64,000 nucleotides of DNA from NCBI GenBank assembly GCA_000733355.1, contig JNVV01000089.1, forward strand, positions 30,083-94,082, written 5' to 3'. The translations under genes were made by a program, and so were the position numbers. This stretch comes from Falciphora oryzae. Its lineage: Eukaryota > Ascomycota > Sordariomycetes > Magnaporthales > Magnaporthaceae. Positions 1-9,566 of the stretch are shown piece by piece; within the stretch, counting starts at the first letter, position 1, and every line of letters starts with the position of its first letter. The notes below the pieces were generated by a model, which saw only the letters and a program-made list of their open reading frames with translations, ran no database searches and was not told the origin of the DNA.

Positions 1-1
1 G

Positions 2-295
2 CTCGCCGCCACTCACCCCTTGCGCCTGGGCGTGGCTCTGAACTTCTCTGTCTTCTACTACGAAATGCAGAAATCGCTTGATGGTGCCTGTCATCTTGCC
101 AAGCAGGCTTTCGATGATGCCGTTGCTGAGCTCGACTCCCTGACCGAGGAGACTTATCGTGACAGCGCACTCGTCATGCAGCTCCTCCGTAATAATCTGA
201 CCCTTTGGTCGACTTCGGACAGTGAAGACCCGGAGCCGCAGGTTGAGGACCTGGCGGAGAAGCTTGCGGGGCGGGCTAAGGAGGACGGGGGTTGA
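2..295 (+). CDS. 14-3-3 family protein, C-terminal part (5' end outside window)
   Basis: The reading frame is open from base 2 and ends at a TGA at 293-295. It encodes the last about 97 residues of a 14-3-3 protein, a dimeric adaptor that binds phosphoserine/phosphothreonine motifs in signalling and cell-cycle clients. Diagnostic stretches are [13 protein letters not shown] (helix 7), [11 protein letters not shown] and the helix-9 segment [10 protein letters not shown] short acidic tail, [13 protein letters not shown], follows and is typical of the variable C terminus. The start and N-terminal half lie upstream of the window, so no start is assigned. No stop or frameshift is seen in this part, so the gene looks intact despite its decayed neighbours. 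Confidence 0.93.
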   Translation, partial: LAATHPLRLGVALNFSVFYYEMQKSLDGACHLAKQAFDDAVAELDSLTEETYRDSALVMQLLRNNLTLWSTSDSEDPEPQVEDLAEKLAGRAKEDGG

Positions 296-1739
296 CATGG
301 CTGCACACGAAGCTTAAACGAAATTCGAGCATGTGAGCTGGCTGGCATTTCCGACCGCCGCACCCACCCAGACTTATCTCAACCCCCAGCCAACCCCAGC
401 GGAGAAGGGTCCCCCGTCGCCATCTGATGAACTTTGTAATACCAGAACTAGCGTCAGCTGCGGCATTAACAGATGACTCCAGATCTCATTGAATAGGGGC
501 AGCTCTTGGGATGAATGCAGACGATTGGCGAAGTGGCAGTGCCTTGACTGGATGGCAGGGAAAGCCACCAAGGCTGCTGCGAGAACGAGATGTCAGTGTG
601 TTGGAAACCCTAGCTATTTCGCCAGCAACGTTTAATGACGCACTCGATCAGCCCGCTCCATAACCTGATTGGCAAAAGCTTGCTAATTTGGTTCCACGTC
701 CAAGCTGTTGGTGCTGGATAAAGCTTCCCTCTCTAATCTCAATCGCTAGTAGTTCTGCTGATGGGACTTCATAACGTCGGGGCCGCTGCGGAGGACTGGG
801 GTTATCATCCTAGGTAATCTTTGGTAATTTTGGGTGGCTGGATATACATGTAAAACTTTAAAAGGCGCATAAGGACCAGTAACAACGTCTAGTTCCATCG
901 ACGAATTGTATAGGCTTAGGCAGCCACCAGGCAAAGCTCACAGGCCAGAAGAAATGGCTTCATCTCCCATCCACCCTCCCATATCTTGTTCCCAGTTCAG
1001 CAGTTCTTGGCGCATCTGAATGAAGACGTGAGGCTGAAACGCCACAATTGCGGGATATCGCGACTGTCGAGGAATGGGGCAACCGCGGATCCCTTCCTCA
1101 TTGAGGTGTCTTTGATGGATGCTACGACGGGTGATGATGATGATTTATTCAACGTCCGGGGTCGAGATATGCCCGAGATCTCTGCCTCCCGAGTGTCATA
1201 GTACGTGCTAGCGACTACCGTGCAGAACATGTACAAGGAATAGCGCCGAGAGTGAAGTAAAACGCACAGCGAGGGATAGCTAGCAGGTTATGCTTTGGAG
1301 CCCAACGCTCCATCGCGCCCTAACGCTCCATCGCGCTCCATGCCATGGATGCGCAAATGTTTATTTTCCTTTAGCCGCCATGCGCTTTTCCATCAGCATC
1401 CCTAAAGCAACGAGAGAGGGAGATACAAAGAAGACAAGGTTTATAAACGTGATGCATTACTACCATAGGCTGAGAGGGCGTAGTCCTGGGCATGCCATCC
1501 AAATGTAGTAACGACGCGCACCGTAAAACATTATAAAACCATCAAAAAGCGTGCCTTTCCAAACCAACGCCTAGAACCCATCCAAAAGAATCGAGACAAC
1601 GCTCATATCGAACTGTCTATCCAAACCCTCCCCCCACATAACCTTTTCTATCCCAAACTCCCGAAATCTACGATCGGTGGAAATCGTACATCGTAGCTTT
1701 CCGCGACGAAAGGAAACAAGGCTAGGGCGGCTGGGGCTA
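296..1739. other. intergenic region, no gene recognised
   Basis: This stretch holds the 3' flank of the 14-3-3 gene. Only short open frames of mixed composition occur (under 80 codons before 1570), with no recognisable domain. The repeated GCTCCATCGCG at 1309-1339 (about 2.5 copies) is the only local repeat noticed. Confidence 0.5.
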
Positions 1740-3056
1740 TTAGCCTTCCTGGTACACCTGGTATCGCAGGCCGTCGCGCAGGCCGTCGCACACGCCCGCG
1801 ATGGTTTCGTCGGCGAACCACTGCAGGATATTTCCCAGCCCGTTGCCGACACGGTCGTCGGCCATAGCATACGACGCCTTGCTAACGCTGCCGATGGTGT
1901 TGGCCGCCGACGTGCTTATGCTAGCGAAGGAGCTGGCCACGAAAATGGTTTGCCGCGTTACCCGCTCCGGGATCTGGTACTCGTTCCCAAACCGCACCAC
2001 CTCCTGCACCGTCGTTACGACGACCGGTATAAAAAGCCGCAATATAAAGATGAAGCCCGTTATAAGCGTTTGCACCGTCCGGTAAACAGGCGAGGGCCCG
2101 TCGCCCCGTAATCGGAGCATTAACACGGCGCCCCTCGCGCCCGTCGGAAGCGCCACGGGCGAGGACGGGCCGGACGACCGCTGGAGCTCGCCGCAGCCGC
2201 CGCCAAAATGGTTCCGCTATCGCAGGGCCGCCTCCTGGCGCAGCGGATCGGGCAGCGAGCTGCGGAGGATACTGAACTCGGACTCGTCCAGGTTGCGAGG
2301 GAGGCCCTAAAGCAGGTACGCGACGCCGTCGAGGTAGGCCCGCCGCTCGAACACCGGGTTCGGATCCGGGTTCGCCGGGTCCGCCTCCGCCTCCGAATCG
2401 CGTAGCAGCTCCCGCCCCCTATGCTGGAACTTTCGGTCGATCCCCGCGGTAGGGCCCGCTGCGCACGATGACGCCGACGAAGCCGTCGAAATGGACCTCC
2501 GCGGAAGGCGCAGGAACTGGAAGCCCATCCTGCTCCCGGGCTGGGGCTGCTGTGGCCTGGCGCTGGTGTAATCGACAACCTCGCGTGCACGCTCCTGCTT
2601 CGGGGGCGAGTACTGGGCGACGTCTCTCGGGTCGGCAGTGGTGTTGCTCTCGTCGGTGTTGCTCTCAATGTCCTCAACGACGAGTCTTACGTCGTCGGTG
2701 GAGGGTGGACAGAGACTGTCGGCAGTGGATATAGGGGTCTGGGACTGGAGGATAAACAGGGCGGCGGGGAGGAAGGACGTGGCCTTCATCCTTCTTTAAC
2801 TAACTAATCGCCTAAGCGAAGGGATAGGCGGGATGATGGCCTGGATAAAGGTCAGGAGGACCTCGAAGATGACAGATATTTGCCTCGCAGTCAGGCCCCC
2901 GTCTTGTGAGGCTTCCACCATGATGGTGGGCGACCTTTGCAGGCTGCGACAGGTTGCTTCAAGGACAAGAAGAAACGACAGACGGAAAAGAGGAGTGCGA
3001 GAAAGGGAAAGGAACAAGCCGGATATCCAAGCTCGGGCCTTGGGTTTGACAGCCAC
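1740..3056 (-). pseudogene. decayed gene for an unknown secreted or membrane protein, CAG-to-TAG stops
   Basis: Three open segments lie in one frame on the minus strand: 3056-2796, 2795-2307 and 2306-1740. They are separated by a TAA at 2796-2798 and a TAG at 2307-2309, with a further TAG at 2217-2219. The two TAG codons read as CAG with one C-to-T change in a CpA context, the RIP signature. The segment from ATG 2789 begins with a hydrophobic leader (MKATSFLPAALFILQ). The last segment has a strong transmembrane stretch (LITGFIFILRLFIPVVV). I do not recognise the family. Whether 3056-2796 (LTARQISVIFEVLLTFIQAI) is a separate upstream gene or the true N terminus cannot be decided. Alternative: two adjacent small genes. 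Confidence 0.45.
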
Positions 3057-3707
3057 AGAAAGTTACCCAGAGCCGCAGAAATAAAGTGGGAAGATTCCGT
3101 ATGTTCAGGCTTAAGTTCCAAGCCTTCCCGCTGGAGGAGGCTGTCTTATCGCCCCGGAATGCTTGTGTGTGGCGGACTTCAGTCGGCCTAGGTAGTGCTG
3201 GACCGGCCTGCGGTAGGTCCGTAGGGATGAGTCGGAGAGTTCTGGTGACAGGTGAAACAGAGACAAGGGCAGGTCTGGTGGGAGGAGCGGGGAGGAGAGC
3301 ATCTGCAAGCCGCCCAAAGACGTCTACAGCACCTAAGTTACCAACCAAGCCGGATACTTCCCCAACGGTAAAGGAGCCCGGGAGTTAACGGAGTCATCCC
3401 ACAATGACAAAGTGGCGGGATAGTGGGCGGCGGGTGGGCGAGAATAGATAGGGAGGGTAAGGAAGAAAACTGAGGTCAAAGTTGCACGAGCCGAGCGAGT
3501 CCCGCCGAATCTGTGCGGCCCACCTACCTCCATGCGCTGAAAGCCGTAAGTCCGTATCAAAGGCGTCCAACGGCTAGGGACGGTGCTGAGGTCTCGCGTA
3601 AAGAAAGTAGTTGCAAATCTGTCCAATGAGAGGTTCATTGATACTGTGTTTCTCCTCAAGCTGATGCCAACCAAAACCGCCAGTGGGAGTTTCCGGTTTG
3701 GCAGCGA
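3057..3707. other. intergenic region, no gene recognised
   Basis: No open frame with family features is seen. The segment separates the decayed membrane-protein gene from the 3' end of the HET gene, and both are on the minus strand. Confidence 0.4.
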
Positions 3708-4982
3708 TCAGGATTCCGACATCCAGCTCGACAACACCCGCCACAATGTCCTCGGTGAAAACAAGCACACCAACCCCACAAGGACCAATGCCGCGGCTAC
3801 ATAAGTACACAGGCATTTCTCGAAATCGGGGACTCGACGTTCCGTTGCGCCCCCCACGTCCGATCCCAACTTGAAGACATCATCGGGTGTAGATACCCCT
3901 CTCCAAAGTTCCTCCTCGTCAAGGCGATCCAACACAAGACGCACCTGGCCCGAAGTCTCGAGGCCGATGTAGTCGATTCCTTCAGCCCGCCGGAGCAGCC
4001 TTTTCCTCTCCGCCTTCGACTCAACGCCGATCCCGGAGAAAAACTCGTCTGAATCGGGAGTTATAACCCAGGGACCGCCCCACGAGGGGAACTGGGTCAC
4101 ATGTGCTAAGGTGATGATGCGCACATGTTCCTCCGTCAAGGAGTAGTCTGGAAAAAAGGCCCCGATGTGTGCTTTCTCGTCTCTGTGAATGAGCTCCAAC
4201 AAGGCGAACACCTTATCCCGTGGATCCTTGGCCTGCGCCTGGTGATGCTCGATCACCAAGTTATGAAGCGGCTGCAGGTTTTCTGGATGCTTGTCTATGT
4301 GGCGGCCCAAGACTAGCGGCAGGGCTCGGTACGGGCTGTTGGTCCTATGGGGAGACTCGAAGCTGACGCTGTATGGATCAACTTCAGCCTCTCTGCAAAG
4401 TATCTCCTTAAAGGCCTCCCAGTTTAGTCGATGGTTGCTGCAGTGGATTTCCACGTTGCGAGCCAAAAGGAACTCTTGGATAACCCAGAAGCGGGACCAG
4501 TACGGACGGTTCGCCAGATCGAGCATCGAATCTTGCCAGTCAAGCTCATCGACTTCCAGGGTTCTGATCGGATATTGCAGAGGCAGGGGAGCCAACCAAT
4601 CTGGCAAATGCGGCAGTCCCAGCCAGACGGAGACGTTCTGAGCGTCTCCGTACGTTCGGCCCATATGTCGGACTTGGGTCGTCCGCTCCGCGGTGTTGGT
4701 TTGATCGATGCAGACGGAGTCGACCCACAAATAAGCCCATTGGGGCGCCAGATAGTAGAGGCAGGACCACAGATTTGGCCTGACGTGGAAAACACTGCCA
4801 TTGAGGTGAATTTCCTCCGATGCTTCGTCGTCGCCCCACGTGTAGGACACGGCGGTGTAGGGCGGAGCCGCGCTTCGGCGAAAGCTTGAGATGCGGAACT
4901 TGAGGGCGTGCCTGGTAATGGAGATGGGCTTAAGCAACCTGAGCTCGTCCCCGCCCAGTTGTGTCTGATGAGCGAAGGTCAT
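3708..4982 (-). CDS. HET-domain (heterokaryon incompatibility) protein with C-terminal membrane helix
   Basis: An uninterrupted frame encodes 424 residues from ATG 4982. The frame stays open to 5195, but the region upstream of MTFAHQ is Cys/Arg-rich and looks non-coding. HET domains are fungal allorecognition and cell-death modules. The HET signature is clear: YTAVSYTWGDD at residues 42-52, LWVDSVCIDQ near residue 90, then a QVRHMGRTYGDAQNVSVWLG segment. Further on, DPRDKVFALLEL and PDYSL are typical of the family's middle region. The last about 35 residues contain a hydrophobic helix (VAAALVLVGLVCLF) followed by a basic tail, suggesting membrane anchoring. No stop codon interrupts it, unlike the second HET gene at 28-33 kb. 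Function in incompatibility is inferred from the domain only. Confidence 0.85.
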   Translation of the reverse strand: MTFAHQTQLGGDELRLLKPISITRHALKFRISSFRRSAAPPYTAVSYTWGDDEASEEIHLNGSVFHVRPNLWSCLYYLAPQWAYLWVDSVCIDQTNTAERTTQVRHMGRTYGDAQNVSVWLGLPHLPDWLAPLPLQYPIRTLEVDELDWQDSMLDLANRPYWSRFWVIQEFLLARNVEIHCSNHRLNWEAFKEILCREAEVDPYSVSFESPHRTNSPYRALPLVLGRHIDKHPENLQPLHNLVIEHHQAQAKDPRDKVFALLELIHRDEKAHIGAFFPDYSLTEEHVRIITLAHVTQFPSWGGPWVITPDSDEFFSGIGVESKAERKRLLRRAEGIDYIGLETSGQVRLVLDRLDEEELWRGVSTPDDVFKLGSDVGGATERRVPDFEKCLCTYVAAALVLVGLVCLFSPRTLWRVLSSWMSES

Positions 4983-7011
4983 GTTTGTAGTGAAGAACTG
5001 CGTTTCTGCCCAGCAGCCCTGCCAAATGTAGGCGAGCTTTCGGGGTTTTGATCGACGCGAGGACGAACAAGGCGGCGTCTCAGCCTCGTTCGTATTCGGG
5101 CGAGTCAGGAAGAGGAGCAGATGCCGCCTGACGCACGAATCTGCATCTCTGCCCAAAACTGGAGCCCAACCACACCCAGCTGCAGTAGCGGCCACCTGGG
5201 AGCGATCAAGCTCTGTGATTCAAAACCATGGGGGCAGAGGCCCGCATCGGGCAATTGGCTTTGAGGTGCCGCGATGGATGCACCTGCACATTTGACGGAG
5301 GTGGCGCTGAACGAAGGGCCTGGAGCACTCATTCGCAGAGTTCATTTTTCGGAACACCTGCATCAAAGAGCGGCCCAAGTTGCTCCCCGTGCGGCAGATT
5401 CATTGGCTGCTGGTGATTCTACGCACGAGCCTGCAGATCGCAAGCGCGGAAATTCTCCGGCTTGCCCCACCACCCCAGCCCTTCGCGCGGCTCAAGGTTG
5501 GCCAACAGCATTCCTCCAACACATCACCTGCATCCCATACCGCGCTCCTACCCAATCGTTCCTACGGCGGCGATGCTGACCTCGAACGCCTCCTCAGTTC
5601 TAAACACGCCCTTAAAGTTCCTTCCTCTTGATCTTCAATCCGCGCCAACGGCCAGCCACGGCGAGATCGCAGAACCGAAAGCGACGACGTGCCGACGAGT
5701 CCCCGCGAGACGACCATCAGCGAAGAGAAGAACACAGGACGACAGAGATCCCGACAATTATCTTGTCTCCTGGCGGTATTCGCCCGAATTCTGGGACGGA
5801 CTCTCCACGATTCCTCTGGTCGTCGACGCCCCTGCTGCGCAAATCCCGTAGCCTGCTGAACAGGTGAAGTGGGGACTAGCGCCATAATACTGGACCGCGA
5901 TTCCAAATACGCCTCGATCCTGCTGGCTCCTAGCTTCGTCTATTCACAGAAGCCCTTCATGTAGATCAAAACGGCGACAATGAGGCGCCCGTCTGCTTTC
6001 CTATCAGCCACAACCCGGCGCTTGCACTGATTTATTTTCGCCCACGCGACGACGCGCTTCTCCCTCTGTAGGTTGACCAGATATGCATTAACTTCTTACG
6101 TGACATAACGACCGCATGCTTCACTATGCTTCTGTCCTTTGGCCCGATGCAAAGGGTGCAGGATTCATATGCTAAAATACAGAGCCTACATAGGAGAGGT
6201 TTTCGCCTTGGTCTTCCTCGGTCGGGCGGCATGCATCGAAGGCGTTCCCAGTCTAGGCCTCTTCTGGGCCGTATAACCCTCCTTTCCCCTCACCTCCAGC
6301 GAATCAAGAACGGAGCATGGCATCTCGGCGCCAATATTGGTTGCACCGCGTCCGTTGTGGAGGGCTGCGCCGCTCGGCGTGTGGTCCTTGAAACAGCACA
6401 TATGCAGCCACTAAGCTCAGGGAGTCCGGCAATGACAGCAGATTGGCCACGAAGAAACGCTTCCAAGGTGGGAAAGGTTATGCCATTTAGGGCAAGCCGA
6501 TCGCCTCAATGGGCTGCCTTCGATGGAATCCGCGTAAATGAGCGGCATTTTCGGCGCTTGTTGCGCTGGCTGAGTCGCAGGCTGGGGGCAGCCTCCAAAG
6601 ACCGAGCTGGGATTGATCGCTTCCCGTTCCGTCCCTTACGGAATAGGTTTTGCTCAATTCCCCATTCCATTCTTTTATCCTTGTCAGATGTTTCCTTCCT
6701 TCGGTTATTATTTTTTCGCGCAACAAGATTTTCGCGACCGGGTGTCGTCCAAGTGCCACTCCCACCCTCAAGAGCTCAGGGGCACCCGATACAGTATCCG
6801 TGCGGGAAAGCACCTGGCCGTTTGTTGAGGGAAATGCCATCAATACTTGCTCCATCGATATCTGCCCGTTCATTGGTGTTGGCCATTCTCGCAAAACGGG
6901 TGCTATGACCCGTCCTTTCTATTTTATGCTGCTTCACGAGGTAAGGCTGAAATGTGGTCCAAAGTTAAGTGTGTATATGAATACTTACCCTCCCTTTCCC
7001 GCCCTTTGCAG
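4983..7011. other. intergenic region, no supported gene; possible intron 6941-7011
   Basis: Several open frames occur here, including a 260-codon plus-strand frame at 6126-6908, but none shows a domain or convincing protein composition. The 6941-7011 segment has a GTAAGG donor and a TTGCAG acceptor and could be a 5' intron of the broken gene that follows. Confidence 0.35.
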
Positions 7012-7770
7012 CATTTACCTGGCACCCAAAAAGCGACGGCCACAGACATGCCGCAGTCGTCCATCTCTTCGCGCCACCAGTCCACCACTACAGCCAGGAT
7101 AGACTGCAAACGCAGAGCTTAACGGGATACAACCCGGTAAACATGATGTATGATGTGCAGTCGGGAGCCCAGAACTCTGCCGTCTACGACACGAGCCAGC
7201 AGTCCTTCCGGCGCCAGCCCGCAGCGGCCTTTCAAATGATGGCAGCCGACGTAACTACGCCCAATCCCTACACCTTTGGCGAGACTGGGAGCTCAACCAC
7301 CGCTTCCCTCCAAGCACAGTCGGCATCCTCCAACACACCTTCGTCGGTTTACCAGAACGCGACAGATAGGCCGGCGCTTTTCGGCCAACAATATGGTGGG
7401 CATGGGAGGATTTGCCTCCCAAACTGCGACGGCCCCTGCAGCGGCGTGGGCCACAACGGGAGATTCTGGAATGGAAGAGCAGGAATATCCGGCGACCAGT
7501 GGACTGGACGAATCGTACGCGAGCTATCAGAGTACGCTCGGGGACATATTCCAGAACGTCAAAAGTGGAACCCTGCAGGCCGCCAGCGAGACCCTGCTGA
7601 ATGTCTCGGACTGGCTTCTATCCCATGTCGCAGAGCTTGGTAAGGATCCCGGCACGGCTGCCTGTTGCTTGTTCGATCGTTTGTTGGAATTGGACGCTAA
7701 TCATCATTTTTTTTTTGGATGTCGCGCGCAGGTCTTACCTCGGACGACTTGAATCTCTACAACAACCGAA
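7012..7770 (+). pseudogene. truncated and frameshifted conserved fungal gene
   Basis: Two overlapping plus-strand frames make one protein. The first covers 7143 to about 7400 (SLTGYNPVNMMYDVQSG, FQMMAADV). The second continues from about 7395 (GMGGFASQTA, EEQEYPATSGLDESYASYQ, ASETLLNVSDWLLSHVAELG). The switch occurs at GGTGGGCATGGG near 7396, where one extra G in a run shifts the frame. An intron with a GTAAGG donor at 7640 and a CGCGCAG acceptor ending at 7732 precedes GLTSDDLNLYNNR. Similarity then ends, and the sequence becomes AT-rich and unrelated. From memory the pattern resembles an uncharacterised fungal protein family sometimes annotated RfeG-like; this is unverified. The 3' half of the gene is missing, apparently lost at the edge of the transposon block. 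Confidence 0.5.
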
Positions 7771-7964
7771 TAAGTCAAAGCACCCCCTGTTTCCGCCACC
7801 CCAACCCATACAAAATGCGACTTTTCACAACGCGATTAAAAAATTGATTAAAATCGTAAAAAATAAAGGGGTATATAAATCGAAAGCTCGGAAGGGAAAT
7901 TATTCCGCTACATAAAGCAATTTAAACTTTTTCCACTATCTTTACTCTCCTCCACTTTCCTCCA
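7771..7964. other. junction sequence between broken gene and element B
   Basis: This AT-rich stretch contains a TATA-like GGTATATAAATC at 7869-7880. It could be the end of a further mobile element, but no partner copy was found in the window. Confidence 0.3.
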
Positions 7965-8993
7965 CACCTTCCCCCCGAAAAATTTTCCTGTCGGACCCAC
8001 TGTTAGTGACCGCTAAGGAAGCCCGGCCATTTTTGGTGTGCGGCCCACCAAAATGGCCGGAACAGCACTATCGGGCACTAACAAGCCAATTGGCTTGTTT
8101 TTGCTCGCGTTCTCCGACTCCTTTCAACAACGACGTCGGCAACGCAACTGGGCCAAAAGAGCAGAAAATGGCTGGCAACGGTATTGGGGGTGCCTATTGC
8201 CAGCTTGGGAAGGTCCTGCACCCTATCGCCCAGGGCGCGCTTCGCGCGCGCCGAAACCTTCGATAATCGGATTGCTCCAACCTCCGCGCATCACCAGGTT
8301 GACCGCCCTTTGACTTCCTTTTCGCTTTCGCCTCGCGAACCTACGAGCCGAACGATTCCGAACGCACAAGAAGATTGCAGGCCGGCAAGCAGTTAGAACA
8401 CATCGGACGAATAGCCGGCCCGGCCGCCGCCGTCCCCCGCCATCTTCGCGACTTTTCGTCCTCGCCATCCTCGCGACCTCGCGTCCTTACCATCCTCGCG
8501 ACTCCTCCTCGGTCGACCGCATCCCAACGATACGCACGGCGCAAGATTGGCCTGTTTAAGCTTTTGCTTAAGCACGCACGCGCAAGATTGGCTTGACGCT
8601 CGCGCCTCTGTTTGTTGCCACGCGGTGACTATACTGAAGTATAGGTGGCATCGCACGCGCAAGATCTTCGTGCGGCTCTGTTTGCCAACCGTGAAGTTGT
8701 ACGAATCGCCGTGCACCACGCTGGCAAGCCGCGCAGCCTATCGTTCGATACGCAGGAAAAACACACAAGGAGCACAAAGGGTTGGAATTAGGCCCTCCAG
8801 CCCCCGAACTTTTCTTTCTTTGGCCGGGCCCAGGGGGGGGCCATTGCGGCACCTTCCCGACCAAACCCGGCCTTACTCTTTTCCCGGCACTTTGCCGGCC
8901 GATCGCTTTCACTACCACCAACAGCAGCGCGTACAGCGCCCTGGCGTTTATTCGCCTTTTTGCCGATTGCCCGCTCACTAACAAGGAGCGCTG
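7965..8993 (+). repeat. element B, left copy, 5' portion (interrupted by the gypsy element)
   Basis: This segment matches, as reverse complement, the element at 32880-34105. The match starts at CACCTTCC/CACCTTCCTCCCG and continues through CCTGTCGGACCCACTGTTAGTG. The sequence is GC-rich with hairpin-forming stretches (GGGCGCGCTTCGCGCGCGCC near 8236) and short repeats of CGCGCAAGATTGGC. No credible coding frame is present. It stops exactly at the gypsy LTR (8994) and resumes at 23883. Confidence 0.8.
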
Positions 8994-9520
8994 TGTAACA
9001 CCCCACACAAAAGCATGGCCAGCAGCCGCAGGGGACGCCACCGGTGACCACAAGGGAGGCTTCCGGGTGGTAGCCGGAGGGGCGCAAGCCCTGACGGATG
9101 TGCGGATCAGGAGAGTTTAACTTTGCGACACGCGCGCCAATCAGCCCCCGCAGATCAGCCCGGCCCGGAACCCTAAAAGGGACGAAACACATCCGGCTCC
9201 GACGGACGCCGCGGAGGAGGCAGTGTGCCGATAACAACCGAAAGGCAGGCCCCGACGGACGCTACGGAGGAGGAGGCGCGCCGACGATAGCCGAAGGACG
9301 GACGGAGGGCTAAAGCATAAGGAAGGCCCGAGAGACCCCCTGTAAAAAAGGTTCGGAGGGTAAGCTATCGTTTTTGTTTTTACCTATACTATAAATTTGT
9401 TGAGCCCTGTACGAATACGATTGTGGAGCTGCTGAACCTTTAAGACCTCCCTGCGAAAACCCCCTTTTTCCAGGCCTGATACTATTGTAGCTGGCTATAG
9501 TAGGGCGGAGGTTTGTTACA
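8994..9520 (+). repeat. 5' LTR of the gypsy element
   Basis: The 527-bp LTR starts TGTAACA and ends TGTTACA. It contains AAGCTATCG at 9362-9370, which is complementary to CGATAGCTT at 9524-9532, just inside the element where the primer-binding site should lie. Confidence 0.92.
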
Positions 9521-9566
9521 ATTCGATAGCTTCCTTTGCTTAAACCTTTAGCATTTACCAGTTACC

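Noticed and set aside
6126..6908. 260-codon plus-strand open frame
   Set aside because: It has no domain and a random-looking, Arg/Leu/Ser-rich composition, and it overlaps a comparable minus-strand frame. I take it as chance in moderate-GC DNA.
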